Below are positions 25,931 to 33,331 of a stretch of DNA of 64,000 nt, piece after piece (within the stretch, counting starts at the first letter, position 1; the number at the start of each line of letters is the position of its first letter). The stretch covers positions 8,432,001 to 8,496,000 of the forward strand of contig NZ_CP127295.1 of the NCBI RefSeq assembly GCF_030285665.1, given 5' to 3'. The notes beneath the pieces are model-generated. The model was not told the DNA's origin. It saw only the letters and a list, made by a program, of their open reading frames with translations, and did no database searches. The translations under genes and the position numbers were made by a program. Origin of the DNA: Amycolatopsis mongoliensis (lineage in GTDB: Bacteria > Actinomycetota > Actinomycetes > Mycobacteriales > Pseudonocardiaceae).

Positions 25931-26959
25931 GTGAAGTGGGTCCTGCACGTCGACCTCGACCAGTTCATCGCCGCGGTCGAGATCGCCCGCCGGCCGGAGC
26001 TGCGCGGGAAGCCCGTGGTCGTCGGCGGCAACGGCGACCCCACCGAACGCGCCGTCGTCGCGACCGCGTCCTACGAAGCCCGCGAGTTCGGGATCCAGTC
26101 CGGCATGCCGCTGCGGATCGCCGCCAAGCGCTGCCCGGACGCCGTCTTCCTGCCCAGTGACCCGCCCGCCTACCTCGAGGTGTCCGAGCGCGTGATGACC
26201 GTGGTGCGGGAGTTCCCGGTCGTCGTGGAGGTGCTGGGCTGGGACGAGGCGTTCGTCGGGGCCGAGACCGACGACCCGGAGGCGCTGGCGGTCTCGATCA
26301 AGGAGGCCGTGGCCCGCGAGACCGGGTTGTCGTGCGCGGTCGGGATCGGCGACAACAAGCTGCGGGCCAAGCTCGCCACCGGGTTCGGCAAGCCCGGCGG
26401 GATCTTCCGGCTGACCCGGGCGAACTGGTGGGACGTGATGGCCGCGCGCCCCACCGAGGCACTGTGGGGCATCGGCGGCAAGACGGCGAAGAAGCTCGCC
26501 GAACTGGGCATCGCCACGGTCCTCGACCTGGCCGGCGCCGACCCGGCGGAGCTCGCTGCGCGGTTCGGCCCGAAGACCGGCCCCTGGCTGCGGCTGCTCG
26601 GCGGCGGCATCAGCGACGCGGAGGTCAGCGCAACGCCGTACGTGGCCCGCTCCCGCAGCCGCGAGACGACGTTCCAGCGCGACCTCACGGACCCGGCGGA
26701 GATGGCCGCCGAAGTGTCGGCACTGGCCAAGCGCGTCGGGCAGGACGTCCTCGACGAGGGCCGCCCGGCCGCGCGGGTCGCGGTGAAGGTGCGGTTCGTG
26801 CCGTTCCTGACCCACACGCACAGCATCACCCTGGCCGAGCCGACGTCGGACGCCGACGAGATCGACCGCGCGGCGCAGGAGGTGCTGCGGATGTTCGAGC
26901 TGACCCGCGCGGTGCGCCTGCTGGGCGTGCGGGCGGAGTTCCCGCGCGCGGACTCGTGA
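25931..26959 (+). CDS. dinB: DinB2-like Y-family DNA polymerase without steric gate
   Basis: 342 residues, Y-family translesion polymerase. Metal-binding D8 and D10 are in WVLHVDLDQFIAAVE, and D105-E106 in GWDEAF. The motif resembles mycobacterial DinB2 more than E. coli DinB (DMDCFFAAVE). The residue at the steric-gate position, normally Phe or Tyr, is I13; in Mycobacterium smegmatis DinB2 a Leu there allows ribonucleotide use. Helix-hairpin-helix (ALWGIGGKTAKKLAELGI) and little-finger regions are present. The C-terminus ends without a clear beta-clamp motif. GTG start; the TGA stop lies in hairpin C. Confidence 0.92.
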   Translation: MKWVLHVDLDQFIAAVEIARRPELRGKPVVVGGNGDPTERAVVATASYEAREFGIQSGMPLRIAAKRCPDAVFLPSDPPAYLEVSERVMTVVREFPVVVEVLGWDEAFVGAETDDPEALAVSIKEAVARETGLSCAVGIGDNKLRAKLATGFGKPGGIFRLTRANWWDVMAARPTEALWGIGGKTAKKLAELGIATVLDLAGADPAELAARFGPKTGPWLRLLGGGISDAEVSATPYVARSRSRETTFQRDLTDPAEMAAEVSALAKRVGQDVLDEGRPAARVAVKVRFVPFLTHTHSITLAEPTSDADEIDRAAQEVLRMFELTRAVRLLGVRAEFPRADS

Positions 26960-26997
26960 GTGGTAATCGGGGTTCTAACCCGAATTACCACTCACGA
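26954..26997. terminator. Bidirectional hairpin C with TCGTGAGTG arms
   Basis: Arms 26954-26974 and 26977-26997 (21 nt, two mismatches) between convergent dinB and TetR genes. Stop codons of both genes (26957-26959 on plus, 26992-26994 on minus) are the TGA inside each TCGTGAGTG arm. The same 9-nt arm occurs in hairpins A and B. Confidence 0.82.
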
Positions 26998-27642
26998 CAG
27001 GGCTTCGGGCAGGGGGAGCGGGCGGTCCGGGTCCAGTTCCACGCCGACCGCCCGGAGCGTGTGGTCGAGCATCGCCCAGATCGTGCCGCTGAGCTGGGCG
27101 GTCAGCTGGTCGAGGGTGAGCGCGCCCGGGTGGTCGAGCCAGCGGGTCGTCGCCGACTCGACGTACCCGACCAGGCCGAACGCGATCGTGTCCGCCGGGG
27201 CCGGGTCGCGGCCGAACGCCGTCAGGTAGCCGGTGAACAGGCGGCTCAGGTGGCGGGCGATCGTGCCGCGGACGTCCGTCGGCCCCGGGGCCGCCCGCGC
27301 GAGGTAGCGGTGCAGGTGGACGTGCTCGGTCAGCCAGCGCAGGTGCGTCGCGATCACCGTCGAAATCATCTCGTTCGGCGAGCCCGAGGGGTGCCAGAGC
27401 GGCTCGAGCTCCGCCTTCACCAGCTCGGCCGCGCGCTGGGCGATGGCCCGCTGGAGGTCCGCCGCGTCGTCGAAGTGCTTGTACAGCCGCGTCCGGGCAA
27501 CGCCGGCGCGCTCGGCGATCTGTTCGGTCGAGACGTCCGGACCGTGCTCCGCGATCGCCGCCAGGGCCGCGTCGACGAACTCCGCGCGCCGTCGTTCCTG
27601 CTGGCCCGCCCAACGCGTCGCCCGTCCGTCGACCTTGGTCAC
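26992..27642 (-). CDS. TetR-family regulator of AurF-like gene
   Basis: 216 residues. The DNA-binding domain is RRAEFVDAALAAIAEHGPDVSTEQIAERAGVARTRLYKHFDDAADL at residues 18-63. The ligand domain is typical of mycobacterial-type repressors. It is divergent from the diiron oxygenase gene at 27729, and a 31-bp dyad lies between them, so it most likely represses itself and that gene. The stop is in hairpin C. Confidence 0.9.
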   Translation of the reverse strand: MTKVDGRATRWAGQQERRRAEFVDAALAAIAEHGPDVSTEQIAERAGVARTRLYKHFDDAADLQRAIAQRAAELVKAELEPLWHPSGSPNEMISTVIATHLRWLTEHVHLHRYLARAAPGPTDVRGTIARHLSRLFTGYLTAFGRDPAPADTIAFGLVGYVESATTRWLDHPGALTLDQLTAQLSGTIWAMLDHTLRAVGVELDPDRPLPLPEALS

Positions 27643-27685
27643 CCGGGAAGCCTACTCACGGCCGGTGAGCGGGTGTAGGCTGCCG

Positions 27686-27716
27686 AAGTAGCTAGTACAG
27701 TGTGTACCCCCTACTT
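27686..27716. promoter_or_regulatory. 31-bp TetR operator
   Basis: Two nested inverted repeats share one centre at 27701: GTACA (27695-27699) with TGTAC (27703-27707), and AAGTAG (27686-27691) with CTACTT (27711-27716). Only the 3-bp steps between them break symmetry. It ends 2 bp before the GGAGG ribosome site of the AurF-like gene. Confidence 0.7.
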
Positions 27717-27728
27717 ACGGAGGTCGCC

Positions 27729-28619
27729 ATGGGCGTCGAGGCCCAGGACCGGGACGTGACCGCGGCTCGCCTGCTCAAGAGCTCCGCGAAGAACTCCTAC
27801 GACCCGTACGTGGACATCGACTGGACCGCGCCGCTCGCCGAGGACAAGGCGTACATGCCGCTGGAGCGCGTCTCCCTCTACGGCACGGACCTCTGGGCGA
27901 AGCTGACGCCGGAGCAGCGGATCGAGCTGTCCAAGCACGAGATCGCCAGCATCATGAGCGTCGGCCTGTGGTTCGAGATCGTCCTCATGCACCTGCTCGC
28001 CCGCTACGTCTTCGACCTCGACGCGCGCACCGAGCACGCGCAGTACGCCATGACCGAGATCGGCGACGAGACCCGGCATTCGGTGATGTTCGCCCGCACC
28101 GCCGACCGGCTCGGCGTGCCGCGCTACGGCGTCCCGAAGGTCGTGCACCGCGCCGCGAAGGTGTTCGGGGCGACCGCCGCCGGACCGTCGATGTTCGCCA
28201 GCGTGCTGGTCGCCGAGGAGACCACCGACCGGCTGCAGCGGTCGATGATGGACGACGACGGCATCCAGCCGCTGATCCGCTCGGTCAACCGCATCCACGT
28301 CGTCGAGGAGGCCCGGCACGTCCGGTTCGCCAAGGAGGAGGTGCTGCGGGAGACCCCGAAGCTGTCGAAGGCGGCGCTGCAGCGGCACCGGCTGCGGACC
28401 GCGCTCGTCGCGTTCGGCGTCATCGACAGCATGGTCGACCCGCGGATCTACCGCAGCGTCGGGATCGACCCGCGCGCAGGCCGGGCCGCGGCGCTCGCGA
28501 ACCCGCACTTCCACGAAACCCGCCGCTGGATGGCCGAGAAGATCGTGCCCTTCCTGCGCGAGGCGGGGCTGATCGGCGGCCGGTCCGAGGGCATTTGGCG
28601 GCGCGCGCACCTGATCTGA
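27729..28619 (+). CDS. AurF-like diiron oxygenase
   Basis: 296 residues, related to p-aminobenzoate N-oxygenase AurF. The four-helix bundle shows the expected metal ligands in HEIASIMSVGLWFE, EIGDETRHSVMFART, and RIHVVEEARHVRFAKEE. AurF oxidises aryl amines to nitro groups with a diiron site; many actinobacterial homologues have no known substrate. ATG 27729 follows GGAGGTCGCC. The divergent TetR gene and the dyad at 27701 indicate inducible expression, perhaps by the substrate. No flavin or ferredoxin partner is adjacent. Confidence 0.85.
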   Translation: MGVEAQDRDVTAARLLKSSAKNSYDPYVDIDWTAPLAEDKAYMPLERVSLYGTDLWAKLTPEQRIELSKHEIASIMSVGLWFEIVLMHLLARYVFDLDARTEHAQYAMTEIGDETRHSVMFARTADRLGVPRYGVPKVVHRAAKVFGATAAGPSMFASVLVAEETTDRLQRSMMDDDGIQPLIRSVNRIHVVEEARHVRFAKEEVLRETPKLSKAALQRHRLRTALVAFGVIDSMVDPRIYRSVGIDPRAGRAAALANPHFHETRRWMAEKIVPFLREAGLIGGRSEGIWRRAHLI

Positions 28620-28675
28620 CCCGGCCGCGCGAAATTCCCTTCCCGGGAACGCCACGCCTGCGCCAGGATTCCTGG

Positions 28676-29368
28676 GTGACCGAGGGCTTCTCGCCGGACT
28701 TCCCGCTCGACCCCGCGCCCGGACCACCGCGGACGGTGGTGCCGCGGCCGCGACCGGTGCTCGCCCGCCCCGTGGTCGCCGGCCTCCTCGGCGTGCTCGT
28801 CGGCGCGTTCCTGGTCGGCGTGCCGTGGCTGGTGCTGAGCCTGCTCGGCGGGCCGAGCGGGCAAGCCCTGACCGCGCCGGCGAACCTCGGCGGGCTCAGC
28901 CGCGCCCAGGACGCGATCGCGAAGCTCGACGCGGTCAAGGGCAAGCCCCAGATCGACCGCATCGCCAAGACCGACCAGGAGACCGCGTCCCGGGTGTCGG
29001 CGGCCTACGCCGGCGCCGGCGCGGTGGTCCAGGACTACCAGGACGACGAGCTGCGGCGCGGGCTCCAGCTGATCGCCGTGCGCGCGCCTTCGCCGGAGCT
29101 GTTCGCGCCGTACGAGGACGTCCAGGCGCTCGGCGTCGCCAAGCCGGGCACCGAGCTCGTGCGCGTCGGCGCCGTGCAGTGCCTGGTGCACAACGACCCG
29201 GTCGCGCCCGGCTCGACCCCGGACCCGGACCGCTCGTTCGTGCTGAACTGCCAGCGCACCGGCCCCGGGCTGACCGTCACGGTGCGGAGCATGGGCACCG
29301 ACGGCAACCGCGACCCCCAGGAGCTGGCCGGGATCGTCGAGCAGGCGTGGCGGGAGCTCGCGGCATGA
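28676..29368 (+). CDS. Membrane-anchored protein of unknown function
   Basis: 230 residues from GTG 28676. A Pro-rich cytosolic N-terminus (1-40) precedes one membrane segment (PVVAGLLGVLVGAFLVGVPWLVLSLLG, about 35-62); the remaining 165 residues should be outside the membrane. Two cysteines (VQCLVH and LNCQ) could form a disulphide. I do not recognise a family. The stop overlaps the start of the GNAT gene (ATGA), so they are coupled. Confidence 0.7.
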   Translation: MTEGFSPDFPLDPAPGPPRTVVPRPRPVLARPVVAGLLGVLVGAFLVGVPWLVLSLLGGPSGQALTAPANLGGLSRAQDAIAKLDAVKGKPQIDRIAKTDQETASRVSAAYAGAGAVVQDYQDDELRRGLQLIAVRAPSPELFAPYEDVQALGVAKPGTELVRVGAVQCLVHNDPVAPGSTPDPDRSFVLNCQRTGPGLTVTVRSMGTDGNRDPQELAGIVEQAWRELAA

Positions 29369-29847
29369 CCACCATCCGCGTCGCCCGGGCCGGCGACGAA
29401 GCCCTGCTCGCCAAGCTCGACGAGCTCACCTGGACCTCGCTGATGTCACCCGCTCCCCCACCGCCGCCCGGTACCCCGTTCTTCGACGAAGGCACCCGCC
29501 CCGAGGACGTCCTCGTCGCCGAACACGACGGCGCGGTCGCCGGCTACGTCCGGCTCGCCGAGGGGTTCGCCATTCCCGCCCACCGGCACGTGCGGGTGAT
29601 CGGCGGGCTCGCCGTCGACCCTGACCGGCGCCGGCTCGGCATCGCGCGCCGGCTCGTCGACGCGGCCGTGGCCGAGGCGCGCCGACGCGGGGCACGCAAG
29701 GTGACGTTGCGCGTGCTGGGTCACAACACCGCCGCCCGCCGGGTCTACGAGGTTTGCGGATTCGTCGTGGAAGGCGTGCTGCGGGCCGAATTCCGCGTCG
29801 ACGGCACCGACGTCGACGACGTTCTCATGGCGCGCTCGCTCGCTTGA
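29365..29847 (+). CDS. GNAT-family N-acetyltransferase
   Basis: 160 residues. The acetyl-CoA-binding core is [51 protein letters not shown], covering motifs A and B of GNAT enzymes. The acceptor, small molecule or protein N-terminus, is unknown. The ATG overlaps the stop of the membrane protein. The gene ends 32 nt before the riboswitch of ahcY. Confidence 0.88.
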   Translation: MTTIRVARAGDEALLAKLDELTWTSLMSPAPPPPPGTPFFDEGTRPEDVLVAEHDGAVAGYVRLAEGFAIPAHRHVRVIGGLAVDPDRRRLGIARRLVDAAVAEARRRGARKVTLRVLGHNTAARRVYEVCGFVVEGVLRAEFRVDGTDVDDVLMARSLA

Positions 29848-29879
29848 CAGCTTCCCGGCGGCTTTGCCATCCTGGTTGC

Positions 29880-29948
29880 GGGCCGAGAGGCGCTGCGACG
29901 GAACTCTTTCCGCCACGCTCGGCCCGGACCACGACTCCAAGGGCGCCT
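29880..29948 (+). promoter_or_regulatory. S-adenosylhomocysteine (SAH) riboswitch
   Basis: Stem P1 forms from GGGCCGAG (29880-29887) and CTCGGCCC (29918-29925). P2 is CGGAA (29899-29903) with TTCCG (29908-29912). The core AGGCGCTGCGACGG resembles the RF01057 core GAGCGCTGC, and AGGCGC (29888-29893) can pair with GCGCCT (29943-29948) as the P4 pseudoknot. The gene downstream is ahcY, which removes SAH, the expected target of this ON switch. Some core bases differ from the consensus (GAGAGGCGC, CACGCTCG). Confidence 0.78.
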
Positions 29949-29969
29949 CCCGCGAGGGAGGTGCCTTTT
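29942..29969 (+). terminator. Intrinsic terminator within SAH riboswitch platform
   Basis: GGCGCCTCCC (29942-29951) pairs with GGGAGGTGCC (29956-29965, one G-U pair) around a GCGA loop, followed by TTTT. Its left arm contains GCGCCT of the P4 pseudoknot, so SAH binding and termination should exclude each other. Confidence 0.7.
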
Positions 29970-30026
29970 GTCGTGGCACACCACCTCCCGAGCGTTCCGC
30001 AAACGAGCTCCGGAGTGCACCGAAGA

Positions 30027-31487
30027 ATGAGTGACAAACTCACCCGCCGCAATGGTCTCGACTTCGCCGTCGCCGACCTGTCCCTGGCCGAGGCCGGCCG
30101 CACCCAGCTGAGGCTGGCCGAGCACGAGATGCCCGGCCTGATGGCGATCCGCCGCGAGTACGCCGCCACGCAGCCGCTGAAGGGCGCCCGGATCGCCGGG
30201 TCCCTGCACATGACCGTCCAGACCGCCGTGCTCATCGAGACGCTCGTCGCGCTCGGCGCCGAGGTGCGCTGGGTGTCGTGCAACATCTTCTCCACCCAGG
30301 ACGAGGCCGCCGCCGCGGTCGTCGTCGGGCCGGAGGGCTCGGTAGAAGCCCCGGCGGGCACGCCGGTGTTCGCGTGGAAGGGCGAGACGCTCGAAGAGTA
30401 CTGGTGGTGCACCGACCAGCTCTTCGCGTTCTCCGGCGGCCGGGCACCGAACATGATCCTCGACGACGGCGGGGACGCCACCCTGCTCGTCCACAAGGGA
30501 GTCGAGTTCGAGGCGGCGGGTGCTGTCCCGCAACCGTCCGAAGAGGACCCCGAGGAGTACCGGATCGTCCTCGGCACCCTGCGCGCGAGCCTGGCCGCCG
30601 ACGGCGACCGCTTCACCCGCATGGCCAAGGAGATCCGCGGCGTCACCGAAGAGACGACCAACGGCGTCAAGCGGCTCTACAAGCTCGCCAAGGACGGCGA
30701 GCTGCTCTTCCCCGCGATGAACGTCAACGACTCCGTGACGAAGTCCAAGTTCGACAACAAGTACGGCATCCGGCACTCCCTTGTGGACGGCCTGAACCGC
30801 GCCACCGACGTGATGATCGGCGGCAAGCGCGTCCTCGTCTGCGGCTACGGCGACGTCGGCAAGGGCGCGGTCGAGGCGTTGCGCGGCCAGGGCGCCCGGG
30901 TCGCGGTCACCGAGATCGACCCGATCTGCGCACTGCAGGCGGCGATGGACGGGCTCGACGTCGTGGAGCTGGACGACGTCGTCGCGACGGCCGACATCTT
31001 CATCACCACCACCGGCAACTTCGGCATCATCTCGGCGGACCAGATGAGCCGGATGAAGCACAACGCGATCGTCGCCAACGTCGGGCACTTCGACAACGAG
31101 ATCGACATGGCCGGGCTGGCGAAGCTGCCGGGCATCGTGAAGAAGGAGATCAAGCCGCAGGTGCACGAGTGGACGTTCCCGGACGGTCACGCGATCATCG
31201 TGCTGTCCGAGGGCCGCCTGATGAACCTCGGCAACGCGACCGGGCACCCGTCGTTCGTGATGTCGAACTCGTTCACCAACCAGGCCATCGCGCAGATCGA
31301 ACTGTTCGCCAAGCCCGGCGAGTACGCCACCGACGTCCACCGGCTGCCGAAGCACCTCGACGAAAAGGTGGCCCGGCTGCATCTCGACGCTCTCGGGGTG
31401 AAACTCACCAAGCTCTCGAAGGCGCAGGCCGAGTACATCGGCGTCGACGTCGAAGGTCCGTACAAGCTCGATCACTATCGGTACTGA
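30027..31487 (+). CDS. ahcY: S-adenosylhomocysteine hydrolase
   Basis: 486 residues, the NAD-dependent enzyme that splits SAH to adenosine and homocysteine and so relieves product inhibition of methyltransferases. Landmarks: [16 protein letters not shown], the insert [26 protein letters not shown] with the catalytic Lys and Asp region, NAD-binding [10 protein letters not shown], and the C-terminal KLDHYRY that reaches into the neighbouring subunit. Length is that of the bacterial form. ATG 30027 was chosen for its match to the family N-terminus; the ribosome site is weak. The riboswitch upstream should induce it when SAH builds up. Confidence 0.97.
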   Translation: MSDKLTRRNGLDFAVADLSLAEAGRTQLRLAEHEMPGLMAIRREYAATQPLKGARIAGSLHMTVQTAVLIETLVALGAEVRWVSCNIFSTQDEAAAAVVVGPEGSVEAPAGTPVFAWKGETLEEYWWCTDQLFAFSGGRAPNMILDDGGDATLLVHKGVEFEAAGAVPQPSEEDPEEYRIVLGTLRASLAADGDRFTRMAKEIRGVTEETTNGVKRLYKLAKDGELLFPAMNVNDSVTKSKFDNKYGIRHSLVDGLNRATDVMIGGKRVLVCGYGDVGKGAVEALRGQGARVAVTEIDPICALQAAMDGLDVVELDDVVATADIFITTTGNFGIISADQMSRMKHNAIVANVGHFDNEIDMAGLAKLPGIVKKEIKPQVHEWTFPDGHAIIVLSEGRLMNLGNATGHPSFVMSNSFTNQAIAQIELFAKPGEYATDVHRLPKHLDEKVARLHLDALGVKLTKLSKAQAEYIGVDVEGPYKLDHYRY

Positions 31488-31608
31488 CCCGAAGTTGCTC
31501 CATTTGCCGCAGTTTGGCAGCACCGGAAACTGGCCATCCTCCCGACGAGAGCGCATCCGCCCGGACGGCACGGAGCCGGGCCGGGTCTCGTGCGAAGGAG
31601 TGTGTCAA

Positions 31609-31764
31609 GTGATTGTCCTCGGTGTGATTCTTCTGGTCATCGGGTTCATCGTGGGTATCCCGGTGCTTTACACCATCGGCATCATCCTCGCGGTGGCCGG
31701 CGTGGCACTGGCCATCCTCGGCGGCACCGGCCGCCGGATCGGTGGGCGTGCGCACTGGTACTGA
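31609..31764 (+). CDS. DUF6131-like small membrane protein
   Basis: 51 residues, almost entirely two hydrophobic helices (IVLGVILLVIGFIVGIPVLYTIGIILAVAGVALAILG) with a basic tail GRRIGGRAHWY. GTG 31609 follows GAAGGAG by 8 nt. Length and pattern match the small actinobacterial DUF6131 proteins, whose role is unknown. It follows ahcY by 121 nt. Confidence 0.8.
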   Translation: MIVLGVILLVIGFIVGIPVLYTIGIILAVAGVALAILGGTGRRIGGRAHWY

Positions 31765-31775
31765 TCGGATACTCG

Positions 31776-31827
31776 CGAACGGCCTGGCACGGCGTCAGCA
31801 GCAATGCTCGCCGCGCCAGGCCGTTCG
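31776..31827. terminator. Bidirectional terminator overlapping efflux gene end
   Basis: CGAACGGCCTGGC (31776-31788) pairs perfectly with GCCAGGCCGTTCG (31815-31827). The right arm lies inside the last codons of the convergent efflux gene. On the plus strand it is followed by a pyrimidine stretch. Confidence 0.75.
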
Positions 31828-32460
31828 GCCTTCTTTCACCGCGACGAAGGCGATGACGAGGGCCACGAGCGGATCGGCCCACCACCAGCCCCAGAGGGTG
31901 TTGAGCAGCAATCCCGCCAGCAGGACCGCGGAAAGGTAAGAGCAGAGCAAAGTCTGCCGCGAATCCGCGACCGCGCTGGCGGATCCCAGCTCCCGCCCCG
32001 TCCGTCGTTGCGCGGCGGACAGGGTGGGCATCACGACGAGCGAAACCGCCGCGAGGACCACCCCGGTGACCGAGCTTTCCGGTGCCGCCGCGGTGAAAAA
32101 CGTCCGCGCGGACTCCGCCGTCACGTAGGCGGCGAGCGCGAAGAACGAAAGCGCGATCAGCCGCAGTGCCCGCCGTTCGCGGGCTTCCGGGTCGCGACCC
32201 GAGAACTGCCACGCGACCGCGACCGCCGAAGCGACTTCGACCACCGAATCCAGGCCGAACCCGACCAGCGCGCCGGACGAAGCCGCGGTGCCGGCCGCCA
32301 GCGCGACGGCGGCCTCGACGACGTTGTAGGCGATGGTCGCCGTCACGAGCAGCCGGACCCGGCGCACCAGCACGGCCCGGCGGTCCGGGGTCACGGTGAC
32401 CGGCGTGCAGCAGCCGTCGGAGCACCCGTCCGGCTCGGCGCCCGTCACGCGGGCTCGCAT
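31795..32460 (-). CDS. Cation diffusion facilitator-type metal efflux protein
   Basis: 221 residues, about six membrane helices. The family's metal site appears as GFGLDSVVEVAS. The N-terminus is Cys-rich (DGCSDGCCTP), which may capture soft metals, and the C-terminus ends GEHCC. The large cytosolic C-terminal domain of many CDF proteins is missing. ATG 32460 lies inside the cmtR gene; GTG 32448 overlapping the cmtR stop is the alternative. Co-transcription with a Cd/Pb sensor indicates cadmium, lead or zinc export. Confidence 0.85.
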   Translation of the reverse strand: MRARVTGAEPDGCSDGCCTPVTVTPDRRAVLVRRVRLLVTATIAYNVVEAAVALAAGTAASSGALVGFGLDSVVEVASAVAVAWQFSGRDPEARERRALRLIALSFFALAAYVTAESARTFFTAAAPESSVTGVVLAAVSLVVMPTLSAAQRRTGRELGSASAVADSRQTLLCSYLSAVLLAGLLLNTLWGWWWADPLVALVIAFVAVKEGRTAWRGEHCC

Positions 32461-32762
32461 TCTTCCCGTGGTTCCACCGCCAGCACGACCTGGACCAGCT
32501 CGCGCAGCGCGTGGCCCAGGTGCGCGTCGGCGATCTCGTACCGCACCTGACGGCCCTCGTAGCCGGCCACGACGAGCCCGCAGCCCCGCAGGCACGAAAG
32601 GTGGTTCGAGACGTTCGAGCGGCTCAGCCCGAGCTCGCCGGCGAGCCGCCCGGGATAGGCGGGGCCGTCGAGCAGGGCGGTCAGGATCCGGCAGCGGGTC
32701 GGGTCGGAGAGGGCGCGCCCGATCCGGGCCAGCGCCGACTCCCGCGTCTCACAGGTCACCAC
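32445..32762 (-). CDS. cmtR: CmtR-like Cd(II)/Pb(II)-sensing ArsR/SmtB repressor
   Basis: 105 residues, closely resembling CmtR of Mycobacterium tuberculosis: TCETRESALARIGRALSDPTRCRILTALL, then SRSNVSNHLSCLRGCGLVVAGYEGRQVRYEI. The two sensing Cys of the recognition helix (LSCLRGCG) are present, and a Cys near the C-terminus (PREECEPA) matches the third ligand. The protein would leave its operator when Cd or Pb binds. The start is the first of two GTG codons (32762). TACAGT on the minus strand (32770-32775) ends 7 nt upstream, suggesting a leaderless mRNA. It is the first gene of the operon with the efflux protein. Confidence 0.88.
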   Translation of the reverse strand: MVTCETRESALARIGRALSDPTRCRILTALLDGPAYPGRLAGELGLSRSNVSNHLSCLRGCGLVVAGYEGRQVRYEIADAHLGHALRELVQVVLAVEPREECEPA

Positions 32763-32819
32763 GCGATGAACTGTACATCGATGACTGACGTATCCACACG
32801 GGACACCCCGGAAATTAAA

Positions 32820-32860
32820 GGGTCCTCCGGCTCCGAGGGGGAGGGAGAGCCGAAGGACCC
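32820..32860 (-). terminator. Hairpin followed by U-rich tract on minus strand
   Basis: GGGTCCTCCGGCTC (32820-32833) pairs with GAGCCGAAGGACCC (32847-32860), one mismatch. On the minus strand it is followed by TTTAATTT, the form of an intrinsic terminator, and would insulate cmtR from transcription coming from the right. Confidence 0.6.
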
Positions 32861-32903
32861 CGTTAGTGTTAGCACATCGCCAAGCCCGTGTACACAGCTG
32901 CAT

Positions 32904-32915
32904 ACACGATCGTGT
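32904..32915. promoter_or_regulatory. ACACGATCGTGT palindrome
   Basis: Perfect 12-bp palindrome in the gap between the two hairpins upstream of cmtR, next to a GTGTA/TACAC pair (32888-32907). Its function is unknown; it is too far from the cmtR start to be a usual operator. Confidence 0.25.
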
Positions 32916-32939
32916 TACGTCCTTGACGTCTTTCTCACG

Positions 32940-32990
32940 CCGTGAAGGCCTCCCCGGCCGGCGCGCAGCCGGGCGGGAAGGCCTTCACGG
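32940..32990 (-). terminator. Terminator of Cys-rich small gene
   Basis: CCGTGAAGGCC (32940-32950) pairs with GGCCTTCACGG (32980-32990), with further inner pairing of CCCCGGCC and GCCGGG. It lies 16 nt after the stop of the gene at 33006. Confidence 0.65.
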
Positions 32991-33005
32991 ATCCTGGCGG
33001 GAGGC

Positions 33006-33215
33006 TCAGGAAGCTTGGCGCAGCAACGGTTTTCCCGGCGCGGTGGCACAACCGCACCCGCTGCCGAGAGCCTGGCAGTCGACGATCAGCCCGTGCCGGA
33101 CGCGGTCACCGTCCCCGCAGGACAGGTCGGTGCATTCGGCGAACCCGCCTTCGGGGTGCACCACGAGGGTGCCGTGGCAGTGATCGATCCCCGCGTCACA
33201 AGAAGCGCACTCCAT
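33006..33215 (-). CDS. Cys-rich small protein, putative zinc-binding
   Basis: 69 residues with seven Cys and four His: MECASCDAGIDHCHGTLVVHPEGG at the start and DLSC, DCQALGSGCGC further on. The spacing suggests one or two zinc sites. Related short proteins occur across Pseudonocardiaceae and Streptomyces, with no assigned function. Start ATG 33215; a longer frame exists but lacks support. It is downstream of ku on the same strand, 116 nt away. Confidence 0.7.
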   Translation of the reverse strand: MECASCDAGIDHCHGTLVVHPEGGFAECTDLSCGDGDRVRHGLIVDCQALGSGCGCATAPGKPLLRQAS

Positions 33216-33331
33216 GACCGGCCCGCCTTTCCGCGTTCGTGCCCGGTGTGCTCGCACTCCTTGGTACCACCGGGAGGACGCGGACGTGGGAGAAGGGCGG
33301 CGGCGTGTCGGCATGACCACCCGGACGGGGA

